A stretch of 64,000 nucleotides of DNA from Carallia brachiata (Eukaryota > Streptophyta > Magnoliopsida > Malpighiales > Rhizophoraceae). Location: the NCBI GenBank assembly GCA_021464245.1, contig JADCRB010000016.1, forward strand, positions 2,119,352 to 2,183,351. The letters are read 5' to 3'. Positions within the stretch are counted from its first letter, which is position 1; every line of letters starts with the position of its first letter. Below are positions 62,414-64,000 of the stretch, piece by piece. Below the pieces are notes generated by a model that saw nothing but the letters and a program-made list of their open reading frames with translations, did no database searches and was not told the DNA's origin. A program made the translations under genes and the position numbers.

Positions 62414-64000
62414 ATGGTAGCCACAAGCTCAGGAGAAGTCGAAGTTGATGCATCTTATGAAAGGAAGAACGAACTGAAGCTTTTGATGACACAAAACCGG
62501 TGTAAAAGGCCTCGTAGATGGCAGGAGTCGTAAAGATCCACAAATTTGTCCACGATCACCACAAGATCAATGAAAATGTTGCTCAGGAAGACATTAACTC
62601 TAGCATTCCAGTTATAGACTTGGAAGGCATTGATAAAGATGCAGCTCTCCGCCTTGAGGTCATTGAAAAAGTTGGGGATGCTGTGAAAATGGGGTTTTTT
62701 TCAAGTGATAAATCATGGGATTCCAGCAAGTATTTTGGATGGTATAGTTGATGGGGTGTGTAGATTTCATGAACAAGAAGCTGAGGTGAAGAAAGAGTTC
62801 TACACAAGAGATGAAAGCAGAAAGTTCAAGTATAATACTAACTTTGATTTCTATCAAGCACCAGCTGCTAATTGGAGGGATACATTCTACTGCCTTATGT
62901 CTCCTGATCCACCAAATCCTCAAGAGTTACCCGAAGTATGCAGGTGTGTATATGTCATTAAAAAAATCGTTTGTGTCCCGATTTTGGGTGTTTTAATTAG
63001 TGTCAGAAATTGGTCCGAAGTACTGTATAGTACTGAATAGGACTGGAATCATCTCCAGCCCTGCCTGAAGTGAAATATTTGATAGGAAGGAAAAATCCCA
63101 GAAAAGGGTTAAGTACTACTTATATAAATATAAAGCACCAAAAGTAAGTAGTTCCCAGTCGAAAAGCTATTCATGTTAGCAGTTGAACAAGACCACTAAA
63201 CTAGCCACTGATATAATCTCCGACTATTGCTACAACTAGTAATTGCTATTAGCCTATGTGTAATTCGACCATATTAGCTTATTCTGCCTTAAGAGTCTAC
63301 TCAGGAAACTGGGGAAGGGAGGAGAACCCTTCGCCAGAGCTCCATTCAAAGCAACCTAAATTAGATGATGAAACATATTCATCTGATAATTTTTGTAATA
63401 AAATTGGTAATATTTATTATAACAAGAAATTTCGTTCAGCACAACAAGATTAGACATGTGCCAGTACAGTAGTACTCGTGTCATTATTACAAATCAACAA
63501 AAAAAAAATCTCGTACTTGTAAGCTGATTGGGACGCCTTGTTACAACCTCCTAGTTGCACCTGTTCGTCCTACTAGTTTATTTTATTTTTACAACCTCTT
63601 TCCTCCTTGGACAAAAAAAAAAAAATCCTTAGACTGATTTCAGTTGTGGGATTTAAAATTTAGATTGATCTTCATCAACTTGATTTGCAGAGATGTACTG
63701 ATGATTACTTGAAGGAACTGAAGAAGTTTGGATTATGTGTGTTCGAATTGCTGTCGGAAGCTCTTGGTCTTGACCCCAATCACCTTAGAGATATGGGTTG
63801 TGCAGAGGGCTTTATCTGTCAGGCATTACTATCCGGCTTGCCCCGAACCAGACTTGACAATGGGGATTAGCAAGCATACTGATAGTGGCTTCATCACAGT
63901 TCTTCTACAAGATCAGTCTGGTGGGCTTCAAGTTCTGCACGATGATAAGTGGATTGAGGTGACCCCAATTCCTGGAGCTTTGGTAGTAACCTGGGAGATC
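62414..64000 (+). pseudogene. 2OGD copy 4, partial (window end), frameshifted
   Basis: Exon 1 (62414-62943) has the same set of indels as copy 3. Exon 2 (from 63691) has further one-base losses of its own, in ACTGATGATTACTT, GAGGGCTTTATC, CAGGCATTAC and GTAGTAACCTGG. The iron-binding HTD is still encoded in this exon. Exon 3 lies beyond the window. Confidence 0.88.

Larger units (their letters stand above)
48963..64000 (+). repeat. Tandem module, unit 4 (cut by window end)
   Basis: Starts TTTATTTGAAAGGTAAG, like units 2 and 3. Contents follow unit 3 to the middle of 2OGD exon 2. Confidence 0.88.

Overview
This is nuclear DNA of a flowering plant, probably a eudicot. The evidence is AT-rich intergenic sequence, GT-AG introns, a seven-exon TPS-a-type terpene synthase, a patellin, a plant 2-oxoglutarate dioxygenase (2OGD) and plant Ty1/Copia elements. 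I cannot name the species.

The window is a tandem array of one module present four times in the same orientation: unit 1 about 97-18060, unit 2 about 18061-31160, unit 3 about 31161-48962, unit 4 about 48963-64000 (cut by the window edge). A complete module (unit 3, about 17.8 kb) reads: truncated patellin (SEC14-like) pseudogene; AT-rich spacer; terpene synthase exons 1-7 with a candidate SINE in intron 1; an unidentified minus-strand coding relic; a second partial terpene synthase (exon 2 end to exon 3 start); a three-exon 2OGD of the ACC-oxidase-homolog clade; and a homopurine GA tract of about 0.8 kb just before the next unit.

The units differ by insertions and deletions. Unit 1 carries a small Copia element inside patellin exon 1 and a second Copia that is cut off in its integrase exactly where unit 2 begins, so unit 1 has no 2OGD or GA tract. 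Unit 2 lost most of its terpene synthase through two deletions at short microhomologies and gained an 810-bp TRIM-like element. Units 3 and 4 are nearly identical and share frame-breaking indels.

As written, no host gene here is intact. The patellin was dead before amplification: every copy has the same stop codon and the same 3' truncation. The terpene synthase and 2OGD have different lesions in different copies, so the founder genes were probably intact. Many lesions are one- or two-base indels that also occur throughout introns and spacers, so consensus error in a repetitive region is a serious alternative to true decay. The pairing of a sesquiterpene-synthase-like gene with an oxidising 2OGD in an amplified block looks like a relic, or a badly assembled copy, of a small specialised-metabolism cluster. 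That reading is inference.
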